From the NCBI RefSeq assembly GCF_905404315.1, contig NC_066312.1, forward strand, positions 1,847,001 through 1,911,000: a stretch of 64,000 nucleotides of DNA, written 5' to 3'. Shown here one piece after another: positions 45,851 through 57,659 of this stretch. This stretch comes from Leptidea sinapis. Its lineage: Eukaryota; Arthropoda; Insecta; Lepidoptera; Pieridae. The position numbers and the translations under genes were made by a program. Under the pieces are notes generated by a model. That model was not told the DNA's origin. It ran no database searches and was given only the letters and a program-made list of their open reading frames with translations. Every line of letters begins with the position of its first letter. Position 1 is the first letter of the stretch.

Positions 45851-48135
45851 TACAATATGGCACGATTAGTCAACTCGTGTGTTTAACAGCTAGTGTAAAA
45901 CGTCAAATGATTTCCTCAATAAAGTACCTAAATATAATATCAAACAAAAGTAACAGGGACAATAACTTACTGAAACAAAAGTTCATTTAATACATTCAAC
46001 TTAATACATACTATGTACCCGAACTACTAAAGCAACACAATATTGTAATACGTATTATCAACTCGGGGTCGTTAAAATAATATTATGTACAAAAAACGTA
46101 CACGAGGACTCTGTATTTTGTTAATGACTCCAGTAAAATTTTATGTATATAGAAAAAAAAATTGGGCGCTCTACAAAGTAAAAATATGATCTAGTTTATT
46201 GAAATCTAAAAGCTTTCCGTAAGTATGTAATTAGTCATCACTAACCCGAATTCGATCCTTTCACGAGTCATTTCAAGTCCTCATTGTTTCGTATTTGGCT
46301 GTCCAACATCCTCTAGGACTGTTCGTACTTCATAATATTATAAAACTATAAAAAAAAATAAGATATTGAGCAAAAAAGAGTCAAATTGGGCTACGTTCAA
46401 AGTGGTCAGATGTCAATCAGACACCTAAGTAATTAATTATTCTACTTAGCTAAGGCACACTCAGGTGAACGCCACTTGCCATATCGATCCAACATACATC
46501 TACATCACTGTAGAGTTCCCGATGCACTAACGCATCGTTTCCACTGCGGCCCAAGGACTCCAATAGTTATAAGATGTCCGAGACTATATATACTGAGCCA
46601 ATAACAAAACATTGTTACCGTGATCTAGGATTACGTGTAAAAACATTCATAACTGCTTTAATATTAAGATTTTAAAGCAGTTTTTAATGCATATGTCAAA
46701 TTTATGTCTGTTTCCTACTATTAATTGAATAAAAACGAATAGTTAGGGTGGAAGAGTGAAGAAAACAAAATTTTATGGTTAATTCAGTGGTTTGCGCCAT
46801 CTAGTGTTGTTATATAATAGCACACAATTGCAATCTTGTCTCGCATTGAACAATAATATTGATTTTTCCATAGAAACTTTCTTGACTCTATTTCTTTGGT
46901 GTTTATCTCTAAATCAAAGTTATTTTCAAATAAGATTAGTATCATCATCATCTTTTTTTTTTATTTTGATGTTTTTGTATGAGCTAGAGTACTTCAAAAA
47001 GTGCATAAAACTTAATCGTATAGGCCTGGAGGCCTTATATACAAATAAAACTATGCGCGAAAAAATTAAAATAGACACAGAATAGTACATTCCCATTCAG
47101 ATCGCATAATTTCGTTAGGGTTTCCCTAATTTTTGAGTATGAAATTGCCGAGAGTGAAATCCTGATTTTTGTGTCTTTCCTTCACTAGTTCTAGCCGGAG
47201 CTGCAGCTATCCCAATTGCAATTGGGATAGCTGTAAGCAATGCTCCGAAGCCCGAACATGTGTGTGGTCTATCGTTAACGTGATGAAAGGTCTTTCGTCT
47301 TTCTAATGCTGTATCTCTCAACTTTTTGCTTTAATCTCATCAGGCAGTAGGAATTCGTACTATGCTTCGTAATAAGTATAATAAATGAAGGTTAATTAGG
47401 AATTTATTTACCTTTAGTGAGCTCACGGTACATATACCTGTCTTGTTCCGTTTTCTTCGGACTTCGTCGCGGAATCAAGTTGTTATACAAATAACCTGTG
47501 CCCTCTTGCAGCTTAATTAAGTAAACCTTTGTAATAAAAATCAACATGAAGTTATCTATTGGTTATATATGTATTGAATAAGATACATCACAAACATTGT
47601 GAAATCAAGATCGTAAGCTCCTAAATAATATTGATAGCAAAGTGTACTTACATTGTAATGTGAAACTTAATCTCTAAGGTAATTTACTTAGAGTGAAAAT
47701 AATTATTCATAAGTACGAAACCCAGGACTTTGTATGATGTAACTATTAGTCAACTTTTTATTTTACAATACAGTTTGATGTGTTTTTTATACAACACTAA
47801 CGTGGTGATGTAGTTTAGACACTAGAATTGAACAAGATAAGCAAGGCGGTTAAAACAGAGGAGGTATTTCTTTTTCAATTTTCAAATCTAGAGATTGAAG
47901 TACAATAATATGCTGGTGTAATTTTATAGAACAGAGTACGTTACGTGTGTTGCAGTATGAGTGTTTTTATAAACTTAGTATAATATGTAGTTCAATTTCG
48001 ACATTATTTTAAATACGCTTATTCATACTAGAAGGCGATATAAGCAAATGAAACGCATTGGTGACACCCACAACGGTATTTTTTTATTTATGCTAAATTT
48101 TATATATTTGCTTATATAGATTGCAATGATCCGCT
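45851..48135. other. Intergenic, no gene recognised
   Basis: The frame at 46792-47085 has no family signature. At 47204-47233 lies a perfect palindrome. A GC-richer patch around 47150-47300 carries a small hydrophobic frame on both strands (an IPIAIGIA-type run), which I cannot assign. Confidence 0.4.
47204..47233. repeat. Perfect 30-bp palindrome
   Basis: CAGCTATCCCAATTG is followed directly by its reverse complement with no spacer. Confidence 0.95.
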
Positions 48136-49094
48136 GATGCTGGATACAGCTATTACTGAGTAATAATAACATAATATCCTTTTTTCAGATTTAAAAGTTA
48201 CTGCAACCGTTTGTTGCGTGGCGCGCGTACGCTTTCGAGTAAGTCATCACTACAATGCGCTATTTCATACTAGATGGCGCTCAAAGTGAACATAATTTTA
48301 AAAATGTTTTTTCATATTCGTTAAAAAAAGGTTACCTACTACTTTTTTTTATATTATCTTTTTTATAATAATCTACTAAATTTATTATTAACAGAGACGT
48401 AGATTTAAACCTTTTAAAACATTTAGCATATTCTTGGTTTATTCTCAGGTATAACTTTATACCAAGTTTTCAAGGAGCTTTCTTCCACGTACTACAAAGC
48501 TGTGGAATGAGCTTCCTTGTGCGGTGTTTCAGGGACGATACGACATGGGTACTTCAAAAAAAGCGCGTACACCTTCCTTAAAGGCCGGCAACGCAAATGT
48601 GATTCCTCTGGTGTTGCAAGAGATTGTGGGCGGCGGTGATCACTTAACAACAGGTGACCCGTACGCTCGTTTGTCCTCCTATACCATAAAAAAAAATTAT
48701 TTGTAAGGCCGTATGCAATGAATGCTGATTACAGCTATTACTGACTAATAATAACATATTATCCATTTTTCAGATTTAAAATTTACTGCAACTGTTTGTT
48801 GCATGGCGCGCGTACACTTTCGAGTAAATCATCACTAAAATACGCTATTCCGTACTAGATGGCGCTAAACACAGAAATACTCTTAAAAATGTTTTTTCAT
48901 ATTCGTTAAAAAAAGTTGTACTTACTACTTTTTTTTATATTATATATATTTACGTTTTTTATATTATCTTTTTTATGATAAACTACTTAATTTATTATTA
49001 AGAGAGAAGTAGTTGTTAACCTTTTAAACATTTTGCATATTCTTGGTTTATTCTCACATATAAATTTATTCCAAGTTTATTTGTAAGGCCGTAT
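48136..49094. repeat. Two-copy tandem duplication, about 370-bp unit, first copy interrupted by LINE-B
   Basis: Copy 1 (48136-48714) and copy 2 (48722-49094) share ACAGCTATTACTGA, GATTTAAAA, GGCGCGCGTAC, CTAGATGGCGCT, TTTTTTCATATTCGTTAAAA and the MITE-like right end TTATTTGTAAGGCCGTATG. Copy 1 contains an inserted LINE-B 3' end that copy 2 lacks. Confidence 0.85.
48470..48692 (+). mobile_element. LINE-B 3' end inserted in tandem copy 1
   Basis: Runs from TTTTCAAGGAGCTTTCTTCC to an A run of nine bases. The undisturbed site in copy 2 (TTCCAAGTTTATTTGTAAGG) shows where it entered. Any target duplication is at most a few T residues. Confidence 0.85.
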
Positions 49095-49507
49095 GACTTT
49101 AAAATTGCTCGTTAGTGCATTTCTCAATAGTTCCTTCGTTTTAGTTCTTAGGCCTTCTGATTATGTATATAATATCAATTATCAAGCATTTTGAAATAAG
49201 GTCTAACATTATAGGAAATAGAATCACTTAGAACTTACTTTTTTGTTTTTATTTTAATTACCTACCTGTTATTTAACTTAATTATGTTGTATAATAATAT
49301 TTACATTGTTTGTAATTTTAAGCCTTCTTAATTATAATATTAAATTTTTTTTAAGAATAGTGAGTAATTTTTACGCCTAGGATAATTAAATAACCTTTTG
49401 CGGGAGTACATCACACACTTTTTTATTAAACTTTGCTACGCCAGAATTTAGGGCTTCACCAAATGTAATATTTTTATTTATAATAATAACCTTAACTATA
49501 TGATAAT
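49095..49507. other. AT-rich intergenic, no feature seen
   Basis: No gene or repeat recognised. Confidence 0.4.
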
Positions 49508-49850
49508 ACTAGCTGACCCGGCAAACGTTGTTTTGCTGTTATAATTCACGCGATAGTTTTATAAGTAAAAAAATATTGCCTATATTATAGCCTGTACATC
49601 ATTTTGTTCTATTATCAATAGTTTTTGCAGCGCACGCAAAAATAGGTTTTCGATTTTACACCTTGTGTTACAAAATAGCAATTTTATTACGGATCCCTAA
49701 TTTTGAAAAAAAAACATAGCCTATAGCCTTCCTCGATAAATGGACTACCCAACACTGAAAGAATCATTCAAATCGGACCAGTAGTACCAGAGATTAGCGC
49801 GTTCAAACAAACAAACAAACACTGCAGCTTTATAATATTAGTATAGATTA
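49508..49850 (+). repeat. Family D repeat, well-preserved start
   Basis: Starts ACTAGCTGACCCGGCAAACG and continues to AAATCGGACCAGTAGTACC, then GCGTTCAAACAAACAAACAA and TATAATATTAGTATAGATTA. No coding frame. Confidence 0.75.
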
Positions 49851-50563
49851 TATAATATACAATTGGGCGCAGGTAAAATTTGATATAGTTTATTGAAATC
49901 TAAAAATTTCCCTCAGGTATTATTAATTAGTAAATAATATAGTTACTAATAGTTTAATTTATTATTAATGGGGCCTGCCCATTTGCAACTGACTAGCAAT
50001 AGCTACTAACTCCATTACCAAGTTGGTGTTGTATAAATTACTCCAATACCTGAACCAGCTTGATGTAACTAATAATGTTCATATGGGCAGCTCATCTTCT
50101 CATTACGTACAGAAGGCATTTCAACAACTCTATTTGTAGAGATTAACGCACATTTTAATTATTATTTTGTGCTTATTCTTATATTTAATTGTGGTATAAA
50201 TTCAATAGTTATGAAAACACGTACATGCGCATGTAACATATTAGACCCGTAAATATTTATTTTTAAAGGGTCTCAGTCGTAGCGCAGTAGTCATTCGTGC
50301 TTCAATTATGTTACAGTACACAAAGACTAAGATTGGATTGCTAATGAATTAATAGAACACTAAGCTGGGCCAAAAAGGTTTTTTTTTTGAGGTCTTTGTT
50401 TGAGGACTTTTCACGCCTAAACCACTGATCGTATCCACATTAAACTACCACCATTCGCTGTGAAATTTATCCTAGATGATTTATGGCTACTTATTTTTTT
50501 ATTGTATTTGTAATAAGATGAATAAATAATACGGGAACTTAAATTAAAAGGATTATATATTAA
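49851..50563. other. Intergenic, no feature seen
   Basis: No gene or repeat recognised. Confidence 0.4.
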
Positions 50564-51002
50564 ACTAGTGGACCCAACAGACGTTGTTCTGTCGGAAATT
50601 TCGGACACACGTCTTAAATTTGAAAAATCTGTCCAGCTGTTAGAAGGAGTCCTCTAAATACACTACATGGACGGAATTGAGAATGTAAACCAATCTCAAA
50701 TTCACTGGACCACACAAACAAATCATCAAAATCGGTCCAGCCATTTAGGAGGTAGTTCAATTGTGAATCAAAATCATTCTCAAATCCACCTGAAGACACA
50801 CACCAATCTCAAATTCACTGCAACACACAAAAAAAATCATCAAAATCGGTCCAGCCGTTTAGGAGGTTGTTCAATTGTGAATCTAAACCATTCTCGAATC
50901 CACCTGAATACACACAGAAAGTTTCATTAGAATCGGTCCAGCCGTCTAGGAGGAGTTCAGTGACATACACACGCACACAAGAAATATATATATATAAAGA
51001 TT
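50564..51002 (+). repeat. Family D repeat with an internal tandem duplication
   Basis: Starts ACTAGTGGACCCAACAGACG and ends CATACACACGCACACAAGAA plus TATATATATAAAGATT. Between 50690 and 50915 a unit of about 112 bp (CAATCTCAAATTCACTG through TCCACCTGAAKACACAC) is present twice. Confidence 0.75.
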
Positions 51003-51968
51003 ATCTTATTTCAAGCTCTCTTTAGAAATTCAATACAACATAAAAACAATGACATTCTATTGCATAAAAGCATTTATTTTCTCAAAATTTATTCCAAAGG
51101 AATTGTTTTTGATGTCGTGAAAAATGCGATAGAAGATAATATGCAGTATATATTAATATAAATAAATACAATGTAGTTATCTTTTACAAGTGTTTGTAAT
51201 GCAGATAATAATAGCATCGTGTTTACTTGAAGCGATTATATAGTTAAATAAATATTGTAGAACTTTGACAGCAAGACGCAACAAGCAAATGCATCATTTT
51301 AATTAACATTACCACTAAAGAGTAAATGTTGAAGGTTAAGAATGCAGTTCAATAAATAATTGAGTCGAACTTCGAGAATATTCGAATCGCGAAAAATAGT
51401 GCGTAGTTGCTTTATGGATCAAACACACGACCTGACCATCATCATCGGGTGGTCCGGTGGCCCGGTAGGCACATCGCACCTACATGACGTGCATGTCATT
51501 GTTATATAAGATTGTGGCCATTTTGGAATACACCGTCGCGGTTTTTATTTTTGTTATTTTAGCGAAATTTAAGGAACACAGACTATTATAAAATATTTCT
51601 GTTCTGTTAAAAAAGATACTATAATATATCATTGAAAATAATTAATATTATAATCCTTCGGTTGGTCGGTCCTTTTCAATAAGTACCTACTATTAGTACC
51701 TATTTGTACCTAAGAAATGCATGCATGTCTTTATAGCATTATTGATAATCAGTCATATCCTTAACCTATGTCAGTTCCAATACATTATCATATCTTTGTC
51801 AACACTTATGCATTGTGTATATTTTGAACGATGGCACGGGACCCCTAGTAACTCTGACTCTTGATTTGACGGTTCGTAATGCGATTCGGCGGTGTGGCAT
51901 TGGGTGCCCACTGGACCGGCCGATGGTCATGCTGTACCAAATCTGACCATGTGTCTAAGCTTTTAGTT
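51003..51968. other. Intergenic, no feature seen
   Basis: No gene recognised. A GC-richer patch at 51430-51500 has no coding signal. Confidence 0.4.
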
Positions 51969-52232
51969 CAGCAGGTCGTTCAACTGGTGGTAATTGATAC
52001 GCCCTGCTCATTACAATGCAGTGCCGCTCAGTATTCTTGAAAATCCCCAAAAATTCTGAGCGGCACTACAACTGCGCTCGTCACCTTGAGACATAAGATT
52101 TTAAGTCTCATATGCTCAGTAATTTCACAAGCATCGGCGCCCTTCAGGCCGAAACACAGTAATGCTTACACATTACTGCTTCACGGCGGAAATAGGCGCC
52201 GTTGTGGTACCCATAACCTACCCGGCATCCTA
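51969..52232 (-). repeat. Family A repeat, minus-strand copy
   Basis: Reverse complement of the family, from GTTCAGCAGGTCGTTCAACT to ACCCGGCATCC on the plus strand. Confidence 0.8.
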
Positions 52233-52998
52233 TTTTGCCTCTCGTTGTAAGTTGGTTAGCTATTAGTTGAAACACATGGTGTGGTCGAGGAGCCCAGTGG
52301 TCGTTCCAATGGTCCGGCCGTACCAAAATCCGACCATTTGTTGAAGCTATAACTGTTAACGCACTTAACAGATCTCGAGTAGCTTTCATTATTAAATTGA
52401 CCACAGCAGGACACTGTCGGTAGTCCTGTGACACATTTTCAAAGTGTAATTTTTATGAAACCTTTATATACGGTGAGTAATCTATGCATTTCTTTTACTA
52501 CACCAACTGTCCGCTTTTTAATGTGAATACGAATTAAAGTGTGATAATTTTTTAAATATTATTTAATCGTTAAAGTTATACATTTAAATGTATTGGTCCG
52601 TTTTCCATTATTTGTTATTAATGTTATCATATAAATAATTGTTTGTATAAATAAGGAAATATAAATGCGAGCAAAACAAAGAGAAAAAGTTTTTTTTCGT
52701 TCAAAGTATGATGCATTGAAGATCAGACAGACATTTTTGATTACAGTTCAAGGTCGTAGATATAGAATTATGTAATTTAATACTTATTATTATATTGACT
52801 GTTGTTTTATATCTTGTATAGTGTTTATGTTTTTTAATATCAAGTATTATTTAGCGCATTAATAATAGAGGATTTAGTAATTATCATTCAGATTCTTTGT
52901 ACAATATCATAAGAACCGTAATACAAATACTAGTATTATACATACAAAAGAGCCATTGTCTTAAATAATAATAATTAAAATATGTAATTTTATTTTAG
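52233..52998. other. Intergenic or intronic sequence before the first candidate Uhrf1 exon
   Basis: AT-rich. It ends in a good splice acceptor (TTTTATTTTAG at 52988-52998), so the following exon is probably not the first of its transcript. Confidence 0.4.
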
Positions 52999-53000
52999 AC

Positions 53001-53129
53001 ATGGAACCGATCCCAGTTCCCAGCTGCAGCGGGAGTCAACCTGCGGAGAGAAGTCCTCAAGGATCCCTTGTAGCAGGACAGCAACAGACACCGTTGAGAA
53101 CAAAAAGAGGCTCCGGTCATCGTTTTAAT
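53001..53129 (+). CDS. Candidate upstream coding exon, possibly Uhrf1
   Basis: The exon starts at 52999 after TTTTATTTTAG; ATG is at 53001. It encodes 43 residues: MEPIPVPSCSGSQPAERSPQ, then a basic end TPLRTKRGSGHRFN, and stops at the donor GTAAGT. Of its three frames only this one is open. It ends in phase 0, which fits the phase of the PHD exon at 57387. No domain is recognised; the segment looks disordered. It could be the N-terminus of Uhrf1 or belong to a separate transcript. Confidence 0.5.
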
Positions 53130-55007
53130 GTAAGTTATTTTGTTTGTATGTTTATTATTATCATGCATATTTTAACGTAAAAAAAAGACGTAACATGTCC
53201 TAGTTAATAAAATTATTATACTATTATTCCTTTTAAAACTTGCTTTTGAATTAAATTTTTCTTTAGTTTTTTGTCTTTTTCTACTATTGTTAGATGGTCA
53301 CTTTTAAGACAAAAGGAACCGTGTTGTCTACGGCTGTTGTCAACAGGTCGACTTGGTAGGTACCTACTGAAAATTTGTGTTGGAAATCAATTCCAAAATC
53401 GCTTTTCATGACGTATTTTTAATTTGTTAATTTTACTATGTACTTACATATGTTTTGTGTTGTCAGTAATAAATGCATAGTTTACTTCACTAACGTTGTT
53501 ATTCATACTTATGGAATAAAATATGTGATGTGATTGTTAGCTGTAGTCGTACGCAATAGGTGGCATTTGTGCTCTTGTCTGAGAGAGAGAAGTAATGGAA
53601 GAATTTTGCGAGAAATTTACAATCCCGCATAGAGCTCGTCTCTAGTACTGTAGCACAAATATATAAGATTCACGAAACCCAAACAAATACAATGCAAAAT
53701 ATTTTATACCTCCATTATGGCACTCTCAAGTTATTGAGGCAGAACTGATTTGGACAGCCGTTTCTTGCATAAAGACCTTGTTTTTTTATTTAGTTACAAA
53801 TGTATAGTTGTATGTATAGACGGATAATAAAGTGATTTTATAAGGGTTCCATTTATTTTTCCTTTTAAGAAAAACCTGAAAAGTTTAAAGTAGTCTCACT
53901 GGTGTACATTTTTACTACAAATCTTGAAGTGTATTAAAAATAGGGAGGAATATAACCACTCCACTTGTGACCTTCAGTTTTAACACAGGACCTGAAAGAG
54001 GAAACATACAGTCATTAACTTGAAGTACTAGTCTTCATTCCTTCATATTGATATATTTCGTGACAGAAGACCTACATAAACAGTTGACACATACATTTAC
54101 GATTTCAGTTGTGTTTTGTTATTTTTAAATGCGAAAAAGGTCAAACAATGTATGTAATGCGATGGAATCAATTTACAAGTTGTTTACGATCACGTTCAAA
54201 CGAGTTACTTGCGAATATTGTTTAAATTAATGTTTGTTTTATTTTATTTGTAAACATTGTAAGTAGATGTATTCACGGGTTTTCCCAGAAATGTTTTTAT
54301 ACTTTTATTTGTTGTCTTAAGCCTACCTGTAAGATATGCGTTTTGTGATATACTTCATTTGGATAATATTCTTAATGGAGATGTTGCTGCAAGGAATGTG
54401 GGCTGCTATGCTTGCTGAGCGAGGGAAGTAACTTGACGAGATACACACACAACAACAATGATGTTCTGCTGAAAACAATTACATACATGTACTCTATAAT
54501 GATGATAATAAATACATCCTTTTTAAAAGCGTTTTGTTGTATCAAGGTCGGGTGCGGTCAGACTCGTTTGGCAGTTGGAATCCTTTATAGGAAAGGTGTT
54601 TATGGTAAATGTTGTTATTGGTACATACGATCTATGGTTGAGATGTTTATAGTGTACAAAAAGTTTTACGTCAGTAAAGTTTGAGCAAATTCTTAGTACG
54701 GTCTATAGATCTCAGCCAGTCGTGCTTTTGCTGGCATTAAGCTTTTTCATTGTGATGCAATTTCTTATTGCTGCGATTCTTAAGATTTATTTTTTGGAGT
54801 TTACTCCTTAAGATTTGATTTTCATATAAGGCGCCCGGTATGAGAAAAATATTGAGAGTAAAACCTACTCATCAAATGGCATAGTAACGTTTTTGGTGCA
54901 TCATTTCTCGCGCACCTTTCACTTTCTTGTATTTTGAAGCTTTATTATATTATTGAAATTGATTTATTATTATACTTTCATAAATTTATGTTTAAATTCT
55001 AGCAGTT

Positions 55008-55066
55008 ATGGAAGAAAGTGGTGTAACGAATAGTGCCGTAAAATCTGATAAGCACGTGGGTACTAA
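55008..55066 (+). CDS. Weak candidate exon between the first exon and the PHD exon
   Basis: After ATTCTAGCAG, ATG at 55008 opens MEESGVTNSAVKSDKHVGTK up to a strong donor GTAAGT. Its end phase (2) does not fit the PHD exon, and its start phase does not fit the 53001-53129 exon. It may be an alternative first exon with a missing partner, or chance. Confidence 0.25.
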
Positions 55067-55145
55067 GTAAGTTACAATTCATATATTAATATGGCATTGA
55101 CATGTATTGTATATATAAACGTGTGTGATTTGTATATTATTAAAT

Positions 55146-55708
55146 ACTAGCTGACCCGGCAGACTTCGTGCTGCCTCAATCGATAAGTAAAAGACCTAAA
55201 CTTTTGTATAAAATAAACTTAAAACAAACAAAACGAATCCTTTTTTTATTAAAACAAATAAAAAAAATACTCGGTATGAATGAAATTTTATTATTATTTT
55301 CGGTTAATTACACATGAAGTTGTTTACTTACAAAACAGAGTTTTCCTGAAATACTGGCTATTTATAAGGTTTCAAATTCACAGTTATGATACAGTGAGTT
55401 AGTAAATTTTAAGTTTTCTGATAAATTATATTTTTTGTTTTGTTTTTAGAAAGATATAAAAATTGTTATTAGTTAATCATTTTAAAATATTATTTTAATT
55501 TGATATCCAAGCGACGGGGGACACATCAAAGGCAAATCAAAATCGTTGTTTTTATTTAATTCCGAACATTTTCATATTTATTCATCTTTTAAACCTTCTC
55601 TGGACTTCCACAAATAATTCAAGACCAAAATTAGCCAAATCGATCCAGCCGTTCTCGAGTTTTAGCGAGACTAACGAACAGCAATTCATTTTTATAATAT
55701 ATATAGAA
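55146..55708 (+). repeat. Family D repeat, longest copy
   Basis: Starts ACTAGCTGACCCGGCAGACT and ends with CGATCCAGCCGTTCTCGAGT, then AGCGAGACTAACGAACAG. It lies in the presumed intron before the Uhrf1 PHD exon. The minus-strand copy at 39790-40203 is the same subtype. Confidence 0.75.
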
Positions 55709-56012
55709 GATAGATAGATAGATTGAATTATCAATATAGTTCATACAAATTTTTATGAGCTATGCACATAATTAAATGTTTAATTTAATATGGAGAGTAT
55801 ATATAGCGCATTTCACGCCAAATAGACAATTTTAAACCTAACCTATTATTTTATTTTTTAATATCTAGAATTTCTTTAAAATTATTATGATTCATTTTCA
55901 ATCAAATACTATTTTTGTATTTCAGTTATGATAATTAATGATTCGATACTATAATTATAAAGATGTAAGTAATCATGTAAGATCTACTTAAATGTAAAAT
56001 ATTTTTATATAA

Positions 56013-56332
56013 TACTAGCTGACCCAGCAAACGTTGTATAGCCGATATGAAAATCGCGATACAAAAGTAACTGTTGATCGTAGATGGGTGAAAATTTGAA
56101 GTTGTATGTATTTTTTAATGCTGACTCATAATCAAACAAATTTAAAAAAAATGTCAAAAAAATTAAAAAAAAAATTGTGTGGACCACCCTTAACATTTAG
56201 GGGTATGAAAAATAGATGTTGGCCGATTTTCAGACCTACTCAATATGCTCACAAAATTTCATGAGAATCGGTCAAGCCGTTTCGGAGGAGTACGGGAACG
56301 AACATTGTGACACGAGAATTTTATATATAAGA
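56013..56332 (+). repeat. Family D repeat, same subtype as 33746-34157
   Basis: ACTAGCTGACCCAGCAAACG at the start; CGGTCAAGCCGTTTCGGAGG and GACACGAGAATTTTATATAT at the end. Confidence 0.75.
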
Positions 56333-56639
56333 TTTCGCCGAATAGTCGTAAAAATGTAAATAAAACAAAAATATATATATTCTTTAAGAATTTTCATTCA
56401 TGCGTTAATTTCCCTTACATATGATGTCGACCTTTTTTAATTAATACGCTTTTATTAGCTTCTGCTGTATGTCTGTTTGTAACCGACTCCATTACACTTG
56501 ATTTTGTTTAGTACTTGTTCAAAGACAATGGTTCTTGAGGAGTAAACTCCAGTCGTGTGTCGGAACTGACACACACACTTTTTTATTTAAATCAACTTAT
56601 GAATTGGTTTAATTCGTATGAATTGGTTGAGTCGGTTAA

Positions 56640-57240
56640 CTGTTTAAGCAGCATCTGACTGCAAAAAAGTGGCGTATCCAACTTGAGCTCAAAGGATGCA
56701 GTCCGGCTGCAAAGTTCTAAAGAGGAAATATAAGCGTGCCTCTAGAACCAATAACTTTTGAATGCATGAAGCGATTTTCACGTGGTTGTTGGCATTTGAC
56801 GCAATTTTTTGTGAGATAAAGAATCTTTGAGATTCAATTGATCGAATTCGGAATTTCGAAGTAATACCGAAAAAACACGTTTTTCGGTTTTCTGTCGTTA
56901 ACGATAACTAACGAACGAATCAACTGATTTTGACCAGCTTGGTGGAGATCAACGTGGTTTCTTAATGTTAAGAGCTGTTTTGTTTTTGGAATCGATTTGT
57001 AAAGCAGTTTTAAAGTTATTCCAAATAAACCACATGTGAAATTAATTTCGTAGTTTTCTGAGATTTCTTAAAATCTATCGGTCCGAATTGTATTCCAAAT
57101 CTATGTTTGGTCAAGCCCATTCGAATGGCGCTAAACGCGATGAAATCGATCGAGCCGTTCAAAAGTTATAAGAGGTTTTACATACATCTATATACACACA
57201 CTCTCACACACATAAGCACACACACCCATACATAAATATA
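56640..57240 (+). repeat. Probable interspersed repeat before the PHD exon
   Basis: It ends with GATCGAGCCGTTCAAAAGTT followed by a CA-rich run (57180-57235), the layout of other insect repeats ending in an AGCCGTT block. No second copy is in the window. Confidence 0.4.
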
Positions 57241-57386
57241 GACGTAAGGTCTTCATCGCGGGAATAGTCGGAGAAGCTTCCTAGGACCATAAAACGTCGA
57301 GATCTGCAGATAAAAACTCGATTTTCTAAAAAAGGGGTAAATAAATAACTAGGTCCCCAATTTATGAATTTTTAAATTTTTTTTAG

Positions 57387-57615
57387 CGGAAAGTCAAAGA
57401 AACAATGTGTAGCAACACATTGAAATAGAATTGTTGTACACAGATCGTGGTTTGTTACAAGTGCCACCGTCAGTTTCACACTACGTGCTTCAGCCCCATG
57501 GTGACCAAGGTGCCAGATGGTGGCTGGCAGTGCCCGAAATGCAGAGTCGTCGATTCCGGCAACTCCCATCAGTCCTCGACTTCCAGAGACTGGGGAAAAG
57601 GGATGACGCTCCTCG
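57387..57615 (+). CDS. Uhrf1: Uhrf1 PHD-finger exon, with an in-frame TAG near its 5' end
   Basis: UHRF1 is a nuclear E3 ubiquitin ligase that binds hemimethylated CpG through its SRA domain and histone H3 tails through its tandem Tudor and PHD modules, directing DNMT1. From 57444 the exon reads IVVCYKCHRQFHTTC, then DGGWQCPKC. These supply six PHD zinc ligands (C3, C4, H, C, C, C). The linker SRDWGKGM follows, which strongly resembles vertebrate UHRF1. The donor is GTGAGT with end phase 1. A strong acceptor (TTTTTTTTAG) stands at 57386, and the same frame is readable from 57387 as RKVKETMCSNTLK, but it meets TAG at 57426-57428. In this reading the second ligand position is Thr. Use of the TAG or of CACAG at 57443 as the acceptor would bypass the stop. 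Confidence 0.85.
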
Positions 57616-57659
57616 GTGAGTGACTTCATGATTTTTAATCTACGAATAAAAAGTTATTA

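Noticed and set aside
46792..47085. 97-residue frame
   Set aside because: No start context, splice support or family signature; composition is that of AT-rich non-coding DNA.
47115..47321. Minus-strand frame with an AIPIAIGIAAA run, considered as horizontally acquired
   Set aside because: The run is produced by the palindrome itself, and nothing else supports a gene.
53294..53353. Possible small exon between a TTGTTAG acceptor and a GTAGGT donor
   Set aside because: The phase at its end does not fit any downstream exon and no domain is recognised.
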